Shown: positions 63,660-64,000 of the stretch, one piece after another | Numbering within the stretch: the stretch's first letter is position 1 | Layout of the letters: the number at the start of each line of letters is the position of its first letter | NCBI RefSeq assembly: GCF_036850765.1 | Contig: NC_089493.1 | Coordinates: forward strand, 191,089,640 to 191,153,639 | Origin: Saccopteryx bilineata | Lineage: Eukaryota > Chordata > Mammalia > Chiroptera > Emballonuridae | Direction: 5' to 3' | Length of the DNA: 64,000 nt | Made by a program: the position numbers and the translations under genes | The notes under the pieces: generated by a model | The model's database searches: none | What the model saw: the letters and a program-made list of their open reading frames with translations, nothing else | Told to the model about the DNA's origin: nothing

Positions 63660-64000
63660 TACTAAATCATTCCTTCACTCATTCATTCCTCCAGCACTGA
63701 TTGTCTGCACCCCTGCCAGAAACCAGGTGTTAAGCAGACAGTGTAGAGCTAAGTCAGCAGTGGTCTCTGCTCTCTAGGAACTCAAAGTCAAGAGGGAGAG
63801 ACAGACAAGGGAAGGGGCAATGAGTGCTCTGATGGGGAAAGAGCCCCAAGTGTTGCAGGGACCCCAGGGCGGGTACTGACTTGGGACCAGAGAGGGATTC
63901 CTGCAGGAAATGACACCCGAAGTCCCTCTTCAAGGGAGAGCAATAACTCCCCAGATGGAAAAAGGTGCGAGGGATGTTCAAGGTGGAAGAAACTGCATGT
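63660..64000 (-). mobile_element. L2 LINE 3' part, antisense, running off the window
   Basis: 'cattcattcctccagcactgattg', 'ctctctaggaactcaaagtcaagagggagagacagacaagg', 'caatgagtgctctgatgggg', then 'ggattcctgcaggaaatgacacccgaagtccctcttcaaggg' are complements of the L2 3' end. The element continues past the window edge. Confidence 0.8.

Overview
The window is vertebrate, and almost certainly bat (Chiroptera), nuclear DNA. The evidence is its interspersed repeats: at least 18 lineage-specific tRNA-derived SINEs, all starting with variants of the bat heads CCCTGGCCGGTTGGCTCAG or CCTGACCAGGTGGTGGCGC and ending in A-rich tails, on top of old mammal-wide MIR, L2, L1 and MLT1-type copies. Three SINE shapes are present: a short Ves-like form (about 165-215 bp), a long form of about 340-400 bp, and a Rhin-like form of about 310-355 bp. 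I cannot fix the species or the chromosomal locus from sequence alone.

I found no protein-coding exon, rRNA gene, functional tRNA gene or CRISPR array that I can support. The open frames in this stretch (the longest is 303 codons) fall in SINEs, L2 remnants, a 450-bp CT tract or unique GC-rich DNA. None shows a recognisable domain. The best reading is an intergenic or deep intronic segment.

Layout. 0-11 kb: GC-rich unique DNA with MIR fragments, a double SINE hit at one target (2.9-3.7 kb), a CA/CG microsatellite, one intact hAT MITE (6.15-6.54 kb), and SINEs at 5.1, 7.4, 8.9 and 9.9 kb, the last two flanking an MLT1-like LTR that sits inside a MIR. 11-19 kb: old LTR, L1, L2 and MIR pieces, a second MITE (14.45 kb) and two more SINEs, one of which splits an old hAT copy (18.6-19.1 kb). 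19-30.7 kb: no young SINE; L2 and MIR copies and several unique AT-rich blocks that look like conserved non-coding elements. 30.7-36 kb: SINE, two LTR-like copies, a hAT MITE carrying two SINEs of different families in opposite orientation (33.18-34.23 kb), a GGAA/GGGA tract and another MITE. 36-44 kb: MIRs, a possible TATA-bearing LTR, the longest unique block (38.93-39.96 kb), an ORF1-side L1 fragment, a truncated antisense L1 tail and a long L2. 44-56 kb: candidate conserved blocks interleaved with MIRs and seven SINEs, including a head-to-head pair, plus a MITE at 54.77 kb. 56-64 kb: a CT tract, L2 and MIR remnants, minisatellites, an MLT1-like LTR and a short internally deleted MITE (63.24 kb).

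The elements do not form a gene system. What they give is a readable insertion history: target-site duplications define the ends of most SINEs and MITEs, and nesting orders them (MIR/L2 first, then MLT1 and old hAT, then bat hAT MITEs, then SINEs). Element families were assigned from memory of their consensus sequences, and unique blocks are called conserved-looking only from composition and lack of repeats; alignment to other mammals is needed for those.
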